Below are positions 41,831 to 51,513 of a DNA stretch of 64,000 nt, one piece after another; the first letter of the stretch is position 1; each line of letters starts with the position of its first letter. Below the pieces are notes generated by a model. The model worked only from the letters and a program-made list of their open reading frames with translations, searched no databases and was not told the DNA's origin. The DNA is from Tritrichomonas musculus (lineage: Eukaryota > Parabasalia > Tritrichomonadida > Tritrichomonadidae). Position numbers and translations under genes: made by a program. The stretch is taken from contig JAPFFF010000033.1 in assembly GCA_039105265.1 (NCBI GenBank), positions 124,001 through 188,000 of the forward strand, in the 5' to 3' direction.

Positions 41831-42331
41831 ATGATAAGTTTGATCAAAGAACGCAATTTAGATGAAGTTAAATTTATTTCATCTAAAAATTACCACTGGG
41901 ATTCGATATCAATGGCAGCAATAATATTTATATATTTATATATTATTCCAGATGGCGATTATCAAGAAGGATTAATCGAATTATTAAAGCATGACCAATA
42001 TAATAGTTTCCGCAAATTGTATGGAATGGGATACAAGCCAACTGTTTATGCAATCAGTTGTTTATATCAAGAAACAATGAAACCATTTACTAAAAACTTC
42101 GAAATAATAGATTATCTTTATCCAAATGAATCTCTTGATATGATTAAAAATACAATAGCCAATTATCACCCTTTTTCTATTACAGTTTTTGCTGAAAAAT
42201 TTGGGAATCGCATAACAAATGACAATTGGGGAATAGACAATGCACATTGTTGGTTTAATTATAAACATGCATGCGATCAATTAAAAATAATTATATTTTT
42301 TATATTTCTATTGAATATAAAAATCTCTTGA
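41831..42331 (+). CDS. downstream ORF of the two-ORF gene, ankyrin-like
   Basis: The 166-codon frame is open upstream across the A7 run, so it can be entered by -1 frameshifting at 41813-41819. ISLIKERNLDEVKFISSKNY and the following helical units (LIELLKHDQYNSFRKLYGMG) resemble degenerate ankyrin repeats. The last 15 residues (LKIIIFFIFLLNIKIS) are AT-driven and look like read-in to non-coding DNA, as at the spacer edges of the DUF3447 genes. The protein therefore probably ended elsewhere originally. Confidence 0.5.
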   Translation: MISLIKERNLDEVKFISSKNYHWDSISMAAIIFIYLYIIPDGDYQEGLIELLKHDQYNSFRKLYGMGYKPTVYAISCLYQETMKPFTKNFEIIDYLYPNESLDMIKNTIANYHPFSITVFAEKFGNRITNDNWGIDNAHCWFNYKHACDQLKIIIFFIFLLNIKIS

Positions 42332-42336
42332 ATGGT

Positions 42337-42446
42337 CACTTTTTGAGGGAGAAAAACTCAAAAAGTGAAAGCAATTCAGAGATTTACAAATTCCGCTCCG
42401 CACTTTTTGAGAGCTCGGCTCTCAAAAAGTGCTACGTGGAATTTGT
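42337..42446. repeat. two GC-richer hairpins after the two-ORF gene
   Basis: The first hairpin pairs cactttttgag (42337-42347) with ctcaaaaagtg (42357-42367). The second is a perfect 15-bp stem, gcactttttgagagc (42400-42414) with gctctcaaaaagtgc (42418-42432), around a 3-nt loop. It is extended by an outer pair acaaattcc/ggaatttgt to about 42446. The core cactttttgag is shared by both hairpins. They could act as terminators or be remnants of a palindromic element. Confidence 0.7.
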
Positions 42447-42624
42447 GAAATTCAGAAGTTAAGATATTTAGACTCACAAAAATATATTGAATTCATATCT
42501 TGAAAATTGAAGCGTAAAAATTATGCAAATCATAATATAATCCAATTATAAATTATATAAAAATAAAAACTGTTTTATTCGATATTTTATCGACAAATTC
42601 TTTATATGAATACCTCTCATTTTA

Positions 42625-42702
42625 ACGAAAAGTTTCCTAAAATTGCATTTAGATATCATTTATACATTCTCTTGAGCATAATGAACAATTTGATATCAAA
42701 AT
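42625..42702 (+). promoter_or_regulatory. upstream repeat, copy 2
   Basis: Second copy of the segment at 40777-40853, starting about 170 bp and ending about 90 bp before the start codon of the BspA gene. A run of about 19 T (42730-42748) separates it from the gene. Confidence 0.6.
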
Positions 42703-42793
42703 AATCCAAGATATTATATATAAAAGCTTTTTTTTTTTTTTTTTTTTTGAGAGGAAGTATTGAAAACGGAAAAAAAAATTTTGTCACTTTATT

Positions 42794-44593
42794 ATGAAAA
42801 GAGTTACATTTGATCATATCGGATATGCTTTAAACGAGAAAGAAAAAACAGCCAAAGTCATTTTCATCAGAATAAATGCAAAACGTGATATTATAATTCC
42901 TCATTCAATTACTATGAATTCTGAAGAATATGTTGTGACCAAGATTGCAGAAAGATCATTCTCTTTTAAAAGAAACATAAGATCACTTAAGTTCTCAAAT
43001 GATACAGAAATCCAAGAAATTGAATCAAAAGCGTTTGAATTATGTTCAATTAGAGAAATAATTATTCCACCTAGTATGACCAAACTCAATCTTGGCTGCT
43101 TTCATATTGCTGATCAATTAACAAAAGTATCAGTTATGCCTAATAACCCAGTTCTTATGTCAATTGATGACAAAATAATATGCAAAAAATCATCAATTGA
43201 AAAAGTGGATTTTGATGTTCTTGTTTTTTGTATAATCAAAATTGATAAAGTTACAATTCCAAACTTTATAGAAGTCATAGGTATATCATCTTTTGAAAAT
43301 TGTGAACTTCAATCAATTGAATTTCCACCTGATTCAAAACTTAGAATCATTGAAAATAATGCTTTTGAATCATCAAAGTTAAAAAGCATCAATATTCCAC
43401 CTCACCTCACCAAAATTTGTTTTGAAGCTTTTCATTTCTCATATCTTGAGAAGATTGATATTCCTGATAATTCTGAACTTCAAATAATTGAACCTCGTGC
43501 TTTTTCTGATTCAAAAATTGAAAAAATCAAAATACCACTTCACCTCACCAAAATTTGTGAAAGCGTCTTTAGAAGTTGTCGTAGATTGAAAACAATTGAG
43601 ATATCAGAAAATTGTGAACTTGAATCAATTGAAAAAGATGCATTTATTTGTTCTTCAATTGAATCTTTGTTAATTCCTCCAAAGCTTACTGATCTTCAAA
43701 GCGGATGGTGTTCAGGCACAAAAGATTTAACAAAAGTTACAATTACGCCAGGCAATCCTCGATACATATGCTATGACGATAAGTTTGTTTGTGGGAAATC
43801 ATCATTGGAAAAAGATGATTATGATGTTCTTGTTTTTTGTAATCGCTGCATTCAAGATGACATAACATTGCCAAATTTTGTTTCAATTATTGATGAATAC
43901 GCATTTGATCGATGCAAATTGAAGTCACTCAGAATTCCTGTGGAAACAAAACTTCAAATAATTGATGATTGCGCATTTTGCCTTTCAAATATCAAAAGAA
44001 TCTCAATTCCATCTCAAATTAAAAAAATTGGTCAAAAAGCTTTTTCTTTTTGCAGAAGTCTTAGATTTGTAGATTTTTCAATAAACTCTGAACTTCAAAT
44101 ATTTGAAAAAGGAATATTTTATTCATCTGGAATTAGAAGAATCCGTATTCCTCAAAAAATCAAGAAGATACGTAAAAATGCTTTTTGCAATTGTGCAAAA
44201 CTCAAAAAAGTTGAAATTCCACAGAATTCAGAACTTCAAAAAATAGATGAAAATGCATTTAGGGAATCCAATATTGAGAGCATCTTTATTTCTACTCATG
44301 TCAAGCAGATCTGCAAATTTGCATTTGCTAGCTGTAATCAACTTCGAAGAATTGAATTTGCTGAAAATTCTGAACTTCAAGTAATTGGTTGTGATTCATT
44401 TATGTATTCAAAACTTACAAGTTTTGCAGTTCCTTCTTGTGTTGAAACTTTTGATTTTAATATTTTCAAATCTTGCAATAATCTTACAATAATTGAAATC
44501 TGTGAAAATTGCCAAATAAATTTGAATTGTTTACGAAATTTGAAGAATATTAGAAGTGCAATTATAATGATTCCGGTGAAAAAAGATGATTAA
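42794..44593 (+). CDS. complete BspA-type leucine-rich-repeat protein
   Basis: The 599 residues start MKRVTFDHIGYALNEKEKTA, the usual non-repeat cap of this family. About 20 TpLRR-type repeats follow in the (F)ExSxLxxIxIPxxLTKIxxxAF style, alternating with NSELQxIExxAFxxSxIExI units. Two longer insertions near residues 120-150 and 325-360 share the pattern PNNPxxMSIDDKIICKKSS / PGNPRYICYDDKFVCGKSS...DVLVFC. It has no signal peptide or membrane helix. Trichomonad BspA-like proteins are often surface-linked and thought to act in adhesion. The gene is intact, with the repeats well diverged, unlike the homogeneous array at 51.7 kb. Confidence 0.85.
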   Translation: MKRVTFDHIGYALNEKEKTAKVIFIRINAKRDIIIPHSITMNSEEYVVTKIAERSFSFKRNIRSLKFSNDTEIQEIESKAFELCSIREIIIPPSMTKLNLGCFHIADQLTKVSVMPNNPVLMSIDDKIICKKSSIEKVDFDVLVFCIIKIDKVTIPNFIEVIGISSFENCELQSIEFPPDSKLRIIENNAFESSKLKSINIPPHLTKICFEAFHFSYLEKIDIPDNSELQIIEPRAFSDSKIEKIKIPLHLTKICESVFRSCRRLKTIEISENCELESIEKDAFICSSIESLLIPPKLTDLQSGWCSGTKDLTKVTITPGNPRYICYDDKFVCGKSSLEKDDYDVLVFCNRCIQDDITLPNFVSIIDEYAFDRCKLKSLRIPVETKLQIIDDCAFCLSNIKRISIPSQIKKIGQKAFSFCRSLRFVDFSINSELQIFEKGIFYSSGIRRIRIPQKIKKIRKNAFCNCAKLKKVEIPQNSELQKIDENAFRESNIESIFISTHVKQICKFAFASCNQLRRIEFAENSELQVIGCDSFMYSKLTSFAVPSCVETFDFNIFKSCNNLTIIEICENCQINLNCLRNLKNIRSAIIMIPVKKDD

Positions 44594-46100
44594 TTTATGA
44601 AAATTTTAAATATAAAAAGCAAGTTTAATAAAATTCTTTTTTACTTAAATCTATTTATTTAGAAAATTCTTTAAATTTTGAAGTGTATTCCAAGAATAAA
44701 TCCAAGCATTTTTACATTGAAAAAAGAAGTCATCTCTTTATTATTGCCATTAATCAATTTCAAAAATAGGTTCAATATTGAACCAACATCCTTTCAATAT
44801 TTTGAGAGAGAATTTACATTTAATAGACTTATGAAAAAATAAACGCATAATTAATTGAACCATTAATGGTATATATATATATATATATAAATCCATTTTT
44901 TAAAAAAAGAAACTGTGGAAAAATTTATTCTTATTTGACAATATTCCGTCTGGAAAATAAAAAAAAAAAAATTTAAAATCGGTAGAGGTATTCACGAAGA
45001 AAACTAGCCTAGAAATTTAATTCTAACTTATTTATTTTATTTTTAAAATATGTAATTAAGATAAATTACAAATTTTACATGATTCCATGTGCTTATTTTC
45101 AAGATATTGCTTAAGCATTTTTTTGTGAGAAAAAAAAAATATTTTCAATATATTTCGATATTTATTTGGAATTTTAAATGAAAGATTTTCTATAAAACAA
45201 TATAAAATATCTCAATATATATATATATTGACATTAAATAATTATAAATTAAAGCATATATTGATTAATAATATTTTAAATAAAAAATTATTTAGATATT
45301 AACTTATTTTTATTTCAAAAAAAAAAATATTTATTTAATAATATTAGTTTTTCACAAAATTTGTGAACACTTTTGTGAAATCCTTTGAAAAAAAGCTAAT
45401 TTTGATTTATTTGATAGAAAAAATGAATATTAATAGAATTATTTAAATGTTTAGCAAATTATTTGATTCAAATTATCGACATTTTCTATTATATATATAT
45501 ATATATTTAGAAATATATATTTTATCCAATATCTGTAAAATTTCAATTTATTATTTTTTTTTGTTGTTTGATTTTTGAACATTTTGACGTTTTGCACCCA
45601 AAATAAACATCGATATTGTTGGAAACCAATTTTCTCAAAATTAAACACATAAATTTCTTATTGATCGCAATATATGTTAAGATGAATCGCAATAATTAAT
45701 ATATTAAAATTAAAAGCAAAAAGCTAGGCTGAAAAAAAAATTGGGTTGGATTTTTATTAATTCTTTTGTTTTTTTTTGTTAAATCCATTACTTTTTTAAA
45801 TATCGAATTTATTAAAATGAGATATAAAGCCAACTCAAAATTTAATTCTTTATATATTTATTAAAATTTTTAAGAATTTTTAATCCTTATTAAAAAAAAG
45901 TCTAATAATTCTAATATATCTGAAAAAATAAAATTCTTATATTTTAACAATGCAATGCTTGCTAAAGATAATATAGAGCAATTAAATGTTTTTTTTATAA
46001 ATTAGAATATTTATACTCTTATAGTCATTGAATTAATGCATTTCTAAAATCCAAAAAGACGTTAAGTCACTTAACATGAATACCTCTAAATCGGTGTTGC
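44594..46100. other. AT-rich intergenic region
   Basis: No gene is supported. It contains a perfect 16-bp palindrome at 44769-44784 (ggttcaatattgaacc) and TA runs at about 44872-44887 and 45488-45506. No element ends were found. Confidence 0.45.
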
Positions 46101-46455
46101 ATGAATGATATAGAAGAGCCTCTTACTGTTGAGCAAGAAGAACAGCTTTCACAATTATTAGATGCATATGGAATAAACGATTTGAAAAAAGCAACTCAGA
46201 CATTAAAAAAAACTGGAAAATTGAGTAACTCAGGGGAAACGCTCAGAAAAGTAGTAAATTTTTTGGATTTAATCGTTAGTTGTGATCACAGCTTGGATAT
46301 AATTGATGATGAATTGCTAGATATTTTATTGAATAGAGCTTCAAATGAAATAGAACAATTTGCAGAAGTTTTTAAGAAAAAAAAAAGAAAATGGCAAATT
46401 TGTTGATGCAGATACTAACTCATTTGAGTATATTAATTCTTTGTTTAAGATTTAA
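46101..46455 (+). CDS. small acidic unknown protein with a frame change at an A10 run
   Basis: The open frame runs from MNDIEEPLTVEQEEQLSQLL to residue 101 and stops at 46406, but its last residues (KKKKRKWQIC) follow a run of ten A (46377-46386). One A fewer would continue as ENGKFVDADTNSFEYINSLF and end at 46455, which has more natural coding character. The protein is helical and acidic with the pattern LLDAYGINDLKKATQTLKK; I do not recognise it. The A run may be a sequencing error, a real indel, or a site of slippage. Confidence 0.5.
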
Positions 46456-47091
46456 CTAAATATAATTTAATTCTATTTTTACAATTTCTACTTTTTTTTA
46501 ATAATAAAAAGATGTTTTGAATTCGATTTAATAATTTTGTACTTTAGTTGTTCCGATGTTAATATTCTGTATTTGCTACCATTACAATGTAAAACTCAAT
46601 TAATTAAATTAGTTCTATTATTCATTTACATTTTATCATCGGAGGTAAAAAGTTGCATATTTCAAGGTCATTAAATTTTTTAAGGCCAAATTAAAAAATT
46701 TTTCTAATAATATGTTAAATGCATATCCATTAGTAATATCTGAATTTTTTATTTAATTTTTCTTTAAAAAACATTTTTAATTAATATCTTATTATCTCTT
46801 TTAAATACAATAAAATCAATTTCATCAATATTATAAAGTAATAATATTACAGGGAGGTATGAAGAGATGAAAAGAGCTGGTGGTAGAACAATTTGAAGAG
46901 TGTTTCCTAACGCACCTCATGGATTCGGGGTTGGAATTGGAACTGAAGCTGAAGGAAGGATTGATGATGCCATTTCTTTCTGGGAAAAAAACATGAAAAA
47001 CAAAAAAAAAAAAAACATTCAAAAGTGAAGCTTTATGTAATAAATGAAATTTTGAAGAGAGTTTTGACAGATAATTAAAGAGTTCTTTTAA
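46456..47091. other. AT-rich intergenic region
   Basis: No gene recognised. The GA-rich part around 46855-46990 opens a minus-strand frame, but it shows no domain. Confidence 0.35.
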
Positions 47092-47301
47092 TTGATTTTT
47101 ATCTTTATTATTGTGGTTTTCATTTATACCATTCAAAATACTAGTAAAGATCATCAACATAATTTTGTCAATGGTGAAAATATAACTTTGTATTTTGCCA
47201 AATTTTTTACTAATGAAATTGAAAATATAACTTTGTATTTTGCAAATCATTTGGTTAAAAACAATTCTTATTTGGTCATATCTTCATTGTTTAATCAATA
47301 A
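47092..47301 (+). pseudogene. relic paralogue of the neighbouring secreted protein
   Basis: A short plus-strand frame has a hydrophobic leader (FIFIIVVFIYTIQN) and two copies of ENITLYFA, the motif also found near the N-terminus of the minus-strand protein at 47466-48098. It lies 165 bp away in the opposite direction, so the pair looks like an inverted duplication of which this side has decayed. Confidence 0.4.
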
Positions 47302-47465
47302 TTAATCTGAAATGTTAATCAACACCATGTAGAATCTCATTTTTTTCTGAAAATATTAATGCAAATTGAATCTCATTTTTCCTTGCATAAAAAAATAAAT
47401 AATACTTCATATCTATTTTTTAGGAAATTATTTAAAAACTTTTGTTAATCAAAACTTTTCTTGTT

Positions 47466-48098
47466 TCAGTTAATTAAATATATGGTCAATATGATAATAT
47501 TTAGGAGCATTGATAAAATAAAGGTTTTATTTGTTTTATTTCTATTTGCTATTATAATGTTTACTTTGGATTCATTTTTTCCTCCAATACAAATGATTTC
47601 TTTTGGTTCATATTGATTATCTACCAAAATATCAATTCCTATGCATGATTTTGATGTGATTTTATATTTGACATTAATTTTTGAAAAATAATATTTCTTG
47701 ACTAGTTTAGGTTCATTAGTTATTTTTGATTTGTCCATATTAAATGTATTTTTTTGAATCATTTCCTTAAATCCTTTTGATGTGATTTCATTGATTGTAA
47801 TTGATATATTATTTGATGAAAAATATGCAAATAATAATATCTGTATTTCTTCAATAATAACATTTTTATTGAACATCCTGTTTGAAACAAAGCTAATTTT
47901 ATTATTTCTTTTTTGATTGGAGTCATTAAATGAAATATTATTTTCTATTAATGGCATTTGAATGTCCAAAAAGTTTATGTGTTCATCACCTTGATTGGAA
48001 TTTGCAAAATACAAAGTTATATTTTCAATTCCATTAATATAATCATTCCTAATAGAATTTTGTGCTTTAATAAATCCAATAAATATGATTAATAACAT
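47466..48098 (-). CDS. small secreted or single-pass membrane protein
   Basis: The 210 residues have an N-terminal signal-peptide-like segment (MLLIIFIGFIKAQ) and a C-terminal hydrophobic segment of about 18 residues (FILSMLLNIIILTIYLIN). Between them lies an Asn/Ile-rich ectodomain of about 175 residues with several possible N-glycosylation sites (NIS, NIT, NKT) and two Cys around CIGIDILVDNQYEPKEIICI. This layout fits a type I surface protein. It belongs to no family I recognise. Its N-terminal NGIENITLYFAN motif recurs in the relic at 47.1-47.3 kb. Confidence 0.55.
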   Translation of the reverse strand: MLLIIFIGFIKAQNSIRNDYINGIENITLYFANSNQGDEHINFLDIQMPLIENNISFNDSNQKRNNKISFVSNRMFNKNVIIEEIQILLFAYFSSNNISITINEITSKGFKEMIQKNTFNMDKSKITNEPKLVKKYYFSKINVKYKITSKSCIGIDILVDNQYEPKEIICIGGKNESKVNIIIANRNKTNKTFILSMLLNIIILTIYLIN

Positions 48099-48525
48099 TA
48101 AAAAATGAATTGTTTATTCCATGTTCAATATTCAATTAAATTATTATCACCGGATGAAAAATTCAAAATAAATTTCATAAATAGTTTTATATAATAAAAT
48201 TATAATTTTTTAAATAATGTTATTGTTTTAGAATTATTAGTCCGTTAAATAATAATTACTTTTCATTGGATTATATTTATGAACTCCAGTTTGTTTGTTT
48301 CATTCAATTTTTGAATGAGATTTTACACCGAATCTCAATTTTTTCACTTGAATAAATTAAAGTTTTAATTATGACCGTGAAATATAATCATTGCTGCATA
48401 ATTGTAGAATTATAAAATAGTGATATCTTTCTAAATGATACTCATATTTGTAGATTTATAAAATAATTAGATAATGTTTTAATTAAATTTAATGATTCAT
48501 AAAAAATAACATCATAATATATTAA
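48099..48525. other. AT-rich intergenic region
   Basis: Nothing recognised. The promoter of the minus-strand secreted-protein gene should lie in its left part. Confidence 0.4.
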
Positions 48526-48527
48526 TA

Positions 48528-49904
48528 GGTGGGCCACTTTTTTTTTGACTTTAAAAAAGTTCTTTTTTTCTTCGAATTTTAAGAATTATTCAGCAATTTC
48601 ATAATATATATTTATATAATACATATATGATAGGATGCAGTTGTTAAATTAAGTTTTGAAATAATATTCATCAACTTTTTTTTTTAATACATGATATGCA
48701 ATATCACAAGTTCAAATGAATTAAAATACATATTTCTATTATTTTATGATATTATCTATGTCATACATCAAGAATGATCTGGAAACAATATAAAATAATT
48801 AATAGATTTCTCTAAAAAGTTAAAATAAAAGGTATTTTTAATTTTCAGAAGTATATGAAAAAATTGAATGTTTTCTTTTTTGATATTTAGTTTCTTCATC
48901 GCCCAGGCTTTTTATTGATATAGTTAGGTATAACATAACTTCAAAGATAAAGGTTAGTTGGGAAAACATATTCAAAAAGTTGAATTAGTTAACGGAATGA
49001 TTCAATTTTGGAGCCACTTGGTAAGAAATTATAAACGGTCAAACAATAAATTTGGTATAAATAAAGGTAAATTAAAATTAGATATATGTCCTAGAATATT
49101 GGACCTTTATTAAAAAATCATAAAAAATTAAAATCAGCTTTTTTTTATTCAATTTTCTCTCAATTTATAAAAATAGCTTTCAAATATTTTTTATATTTTT
49201 TCCTTTATTGAAATTTTGAGATTTTTAGAAAAAGCAATATCTTAATTTAAAATTAAATTAAGATATATTAATATTATAATTTCATAATAGAATTATATAT
49301 TAAAAATAAATATAAATGAGATATTTCATTTTAAATTTAAAAAGCAAAGATAATCAAAATTAAAATTATTTTATATTTATTTGAATTTTTAAAATTTCAA
49401 AAAAAAACTAAGTTTTAATAAAAATTATAAATATAGCGATTTAAATAGAAATAAACATAATATATTTTTATTATAATATTATAAACATAAATATAATAGC
49501 ATGCTTCAATTGTTTTATTCAAAATTTTATGTATAGAAAAAATCATTTATTTCTTTTTATATTTTGTCTTTGATTATAATCAACAAGATATAACTTTAAA
49601 CAAAATTAAATTAAACAATTAATTTAAAATTAAAATAGATATTTTTATTCTTAATAAATGACATTTTCTTATATAAATTGAATGATCTTTTTAAATTCTT
49701 TAAATTTTGAGAAAATTATTTCAAATATTTTTGAAAGATTTTATCTATACTATTTGAATAGTTTACAAAAAAAATATGAAAATTTAAATTATTCATAAAA
49801 ACTTTATCTTTAATATTTATGAACTATAATTAATATTTTATTTTATTATTATATGTAATCTATCTAATGGTGCAAAAGTTATAAATATTCATTGGTGGCC
49901 CACC
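48528..49904. mobile_element. 1.38-kb non-autonomous DNA transposon with TA target site
   Basis: GGTGGGCCAC at the left and GTGGCCCACC at the right are perfect inverted ends in otherwise very AT-rich DNA, and both are flanked by TA (48526-48527 and 49905-49906). This fits a Tc1/mariner-type or related element. The interior has no coding frame. The terminal repeats differ from those of the 8631-9722 element, so it is another family. Confidence 0.7.
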
Positions 49905-49906
49905 TA

Positions 49907-50269
49907 TTTGTGAAATGATTATAAAAAATGATAAATTTCGAGTTCTTCCTCATGAAATATAAATTACTTATATAATTATATTTAAAAATAATATAATTAA
50001 AAAAATAAAAAGATATGTTTTATTTAATATTGTATAATCATAGCAATCTTATTTATTAATTAATCATTGTAGAATATAATTTATTTTAAAATCTAGTTTC
50101 ATTTTTTTACATGAAGTTAAATCTGTTTAAAACACTTTGATCGCTACTAGATAGTAAAGGTAAACATCCCTGATCAGAATTAATTTCTAATAAGAATTAG
50201 AAATGAATGCCTCAAAATAATATGAAAATTTTAAACTTTTTCAATATATTTTAATTTTTTTTTTTTTTT
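49907..50269. other. AT-rich upstream region of the composite gene
   Basis: No gene. It ends in a run of T (50257-50270) just before the start codon region of the DUF3447 gene. Confidence 0.4.
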
Positions 50270-51469
50270 TTGCAAATAATGGAAAGCTATATCGCTGATA
50301 AGAAAAAGCTTCATGCTGCTATTCTCGAATTTCTTGAAAATTCAGATGAAAATTTGGACGACACAGTGGATGAAGAATGCTTTGAAAGATTATCTCCAAT
50401 TCTCGAACAGCAAGTCAAAGATGGAGCTTTTGAAAACATGAAAGAATTCTTGCTAATCATCAAAAATATCAGTGACGAGCACCGTGTTACAAATTTCCCC
50501 AGAACTAAACAACTTCTTCTTCATTATAAACATCAAATCAAACAGACCTTGTCAAATGAAGAAATATTCTATATTTTTGAAGACAACAAATTACTTGTTC
50601 ATTTTCTATTGACAAATGACATCATAAGAATGACCGACATGATTTGTAAATCGATGATGAATAAATATGGACCTAAACGTAACCGTTACTGTCACTTTTT
50701 CTATCCAGAGCTTGAACGCTTTTTAGGTGAAGAGAAAATGAAATGGGTTAAAAATGAGCTTTTAAATATTTCAGAAAATATTTTTGACAATTATGATTTG
50801 AAACGCCAAGAAGGCGAAAATGACTCACACATTTGCTCAATGATTCGAAACGACTCAGTTGAAGAATTCATTTCATATGTGACTCGCAGTGGCTATTCAC
50901 TTTCAAGTCAAATTCCACCATCAATTTTTGAGACTAATTTGTTTTTAATCGAACGAAAGAATACGACACTGATTGAATATTCAGCTTTCTTTGGATCAAT
51001 TCAAATTTTTCAATATTTGATGATGAATGGAGTTAAATTAACAACATCTCTGTGGCTTTATGTGATCCATTCAAATAATGCAGAATTGATTCATATTCTT
51101 GAAACAAGTAACGTTTGTCGACCAAAATTTGAGAACAAAAATGAAAAAGAATTAAACGAACCAAATAACGAATATTTGAGATGCCTTATTGAATCAATTA
51201 AATGCCATAACAATGATTTCGCTTACTACTTTCAAAATAATTTTCTGTCTCAAGAAGCAAAAGATTCAAAACGAAAAGAAGCAATTATAGCTAATTGCAT
51301 AAAATATCACAATTACTATTATTTTGAAACAGAAGCCATCAAAGATCATGGATTCTTCTATTTGAACTTCTATAAATATAACGAACTTTTCAACCTTTTA
51401 TTAAAAGAGAAAGAAGAAGGAATCAAATTAAGAATTATTGAAATCACAAATATTTTAATGAAGAACTAA
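50270..51469 (+). CDS. DUF3447-type protein, N-terminal block of a DUF3447/ankyrin/BspA composite
   Basis: The 399-residue frame begins MQIMESYIADKKKLHAAILE; by comparison with paralogues the likely start is the MES at 50279. Landmarks are FLLIIKNISDEHRVTNFPRT, LSNEEIFYIFEDNKLLVHFL, GENDSHICSMIRNDSVEEFI, SIFETNLFLIER, LIEYSAFFGSIQIFQYLMMN and SIKCHNNDFAYYF. It ends at IIEITNILMKN-stop. About 110 bp of AT-rich non-coding sequence follows, then an ankyrin segment and a BspA LRR array in a new frame. The stop falls at the same place in the domain as the first spacer of the gene at 21674. Confidence 0.75.
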   Translation: MQIMESYIADKKKLHAAILEFLENSDENLDDTVDEECFERLSPILEQQVKDGAFENMKEFLLIIKNISDEHRVTNFPRTKQLLLHYKHQIKQTLSNEEIFYIFEDNKLLVHFLLTNDIIRMTDMICKSMMNKYGPKRNRYCHFFYPELERFLGEEKMKWVKNELLNISENIFDNYDLKRQEGENDSHICSMIRNDSVEEFISYVTRSGYSLSSQIPPSIFETNLFLIERKNTTLIEYSAFFGSIQIFQYLMMNGVKLTTSLWLYVIHSNNAELIHILETSNVCRPKFENKNEKELNEPNNEYLRCLIESIKCHNNDFAYYFQNNFLSQEAKDSKRKEAIIANCIKYHNYYYFETEAIKDHGFFYLNFYKYNELFNLLLKEKEEGIKLRIIEITNILMKN

Positions 51470-51513
51470 TTTCTACAACCACAATTCAATAAGATAACTT
51501 CATAAAATATTTT

